A DNA stretch of 46,984 nucleotides, from assembly GCA_902784425.1 (NCBI GenBank), contig CACZUS010000016.1, positions 1 to 46,984 of the forward strand, written 5' to 3'. Below are positions 46,551 through 46,984 of this stretch, in pieces (the first letter of the stretch is position 1; each line of letters opens with the position of its first letter). The translations under genes were made by a program, and so were the position numbers. Origin of the DNA: an uncultured Bacteroidales bacterium. Lineage in GTDB: Bacteria > Bacteroidota > Bacteroidia > Bacteroidales > Paludibacteraceae. The notes beneath the pieces are model-generated. The model was not told where the DNA came from, did no database searches, and was given only the letters and a program-made list of their open reading frames with translations.

Positions 46551-46586
46551 GGGTGATGACGAGTCGTATCGTCATCACCCTTATTG
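46551..46586 (+). terminator. Terminator after the GGGtGRT gene
   Basis: A 12-bp perfect stem GGGTGATGACGA/TCGTCATCACCC (46551-46562 with 46569-46580), 6-nt loop, followed by TTATTGTT. The region from here to 46728 shows no gene. Confidence 0.8.
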
Positions 46587-46728
46587 TTAAAAAATGTTAT
46601 GTTTTTTTTGAAAGCATCGCTTCTTTTTAAATCGTTGGTTTATAGCTTAGTTGTTGCTACAGAGAACCTTTTTTACGAGATTTTGTTACGTTTTCTGTGA
46701 ATGGACATTAAAAATACTTTCTCTGTTT

Positions 46729-46759
46729 TTTGTTTTTTTAAGAAATATGTCTACCTTTG
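46729..46759 (+). promoter_or_regulatory. Promoter of the porP/sprF-like gene
   Basis: TTTG (46729-46732), 19-bp spacer, TACCTTTG (46752-46759): full consensus, 61 bases before the ATG. Confidence 0.78.
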
Positions 46760-46820
46760 TCAATCTATAAATGCATATATATTACATTTATAATAATACT
46801 AATTCGATGAAAAACGTTAA

Positions 46821-46984
46821 ATGATGAATAATATTAAATGTCGTATACTAATGGTGGTAGCGTTCCTTTCAATGTTTTTGTTAGGTAACGCACAGGAAGA
46901 AATAGTTTTAAATCAATACCATTTCAATTACTATTTGGTGAATCCTGCAGTGGCAGGAGCGGAGCGTTGTACACACTTGATGTT
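46821..46984 (+). CDS. PorP/SprF-type type IX secretion membrane protein, N-terminal start
   Basis: Only 54 residues are in the window; the gene runs past the right edge. ATG-ATG at 46821/46824, signal peptide to about residue 24 (L-G-N-A|Q), then NQYHFNYYLVNPAVAGAERC, which matches the Q-Y-x-x-x-x-x-x-N-P-A-x-A-G start of the mature PorP/SprF family. These outer-membrane proteins take part in type IX secretion, gliding or surface attachment of secreted proteins. The family call rests on this short segment. Confidence 0.75.
   Translation, partial: MMNNIKCRILMVVAFLSMFLLGNAQEEIVLNQYHFNYYLVNPAVAGAERCTHLM

Noticed and set aside
44641-46613. Repeat ATG-T8-GAAA on both sides of the NifU-like/GGGtGRT pair as mobile-element ends
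   Set aside because: The 15-base match is mostly a T run in AT-rich DNA and no transposase or larger repeat is present, so chance is the best explanation.

Overview
The window looks like an ordinary chromosomal stretch of a Bacteroidota species, most likely order Bacteroidales. Evidence: promoters of the TTTG-N19/20-TAnnTTTG type recur (for example at 10572, 22912, 39363, 39982 and 46729). Gene content includes a GldB-like lipoprotein, a PorP/SprF-type type IX secretion protein, a Bacteroidota-style LptD, a GT3-like glycogen synthase, a NifU-like/GGGtGRT gene pair and many lipoproteins. DNA is AT-rich and start codons lack obvious Shine-Dalgarno sequences. I see no phage, insertion sequence, integrase or CRISPR array. 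The genus cannot be fixed from the sequence alone.

Layout. 1-1.9 kb: the end of a DUF2238 membrane protein, then a minus-strand acyltransferase and metallo-beta-lactamase-fold hydrolase. 2-5.9 kb: lysS-gpsA-pgi. 6-10.5 kb: DedA protein, nitroreductase-like lipoprotein, thymidylate kinase, nucleotide-sugar dehydrogenase and sugar aminotransferase. 10.6 kb: tRNA-Gln(CTG). 10.9-14.4 kb: nucleoside phosphorylase, tilS, DUF805 and DUF2971. 14.5-19.7 kb (minus): cstA, a GNAT/FemAB-like protein, and rmlD-rmlC-rmlA headed by an exported thioredoxin. 19.9-22.9 kb: CapD/FlaA1-like sugar dehydratase and manA. 23-24.5 kb: exported MORN-repeat protein and a lipoprotein. 24.5-32.5 kb (minus): gldB-like gene, ABC-F ATPase, miaA, glycogen phosphorylase and glycogen synthase. 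32.6-37.7 kb: lptD diverging from an amidase and an MCE gene. 38-40 kb: dnaA and a pRiA4b ORF-3-like gene. 40-44.6 kb: small secreted protein, VTC-domain protein, DUF4956, DUF2490 and a YejM-like gene broken by a frameshift. 44.8-46.5 kb: NifU-like scaffold and GGGtGRT protein. The right edge cuts a porP/sprF-like gene.

Many genes serve the cell envelope: sugar-nucleotide supply (UDP-sugar dehydrogenase, aminotransferase, Rml enzymes, CapD-like, ManA), LPS and lipid transport (LptD, MCE), peptidoglycan cleavage (amidase), lipid or membrane biology (acyltransferase, GpsA, DedA, YejM-like) and type IX secretion or gliding (GldB, PorP/SprF). Glycogen synthase and phosphorylase form a storage pair.

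The best leads are regulatory or structural, not a new multi-gene system: a single-base frameshift in the YejM-like gene; a terminator-like hairpin whose base overlaps a promoter box upstream of dnaA; a 110-nt element closed by a long-range stem that begins at the predicted +1 of the 40.1 kb transcript; an exact inverted repeat that makes two opposed promoter boxes between lptD and the amidase, with a probable TTG start for lptD; four intrinsic terminators placed 3-15 nt before the next start codon; and an ABC-F protein whose second ATPase site has lost both Walker residues.
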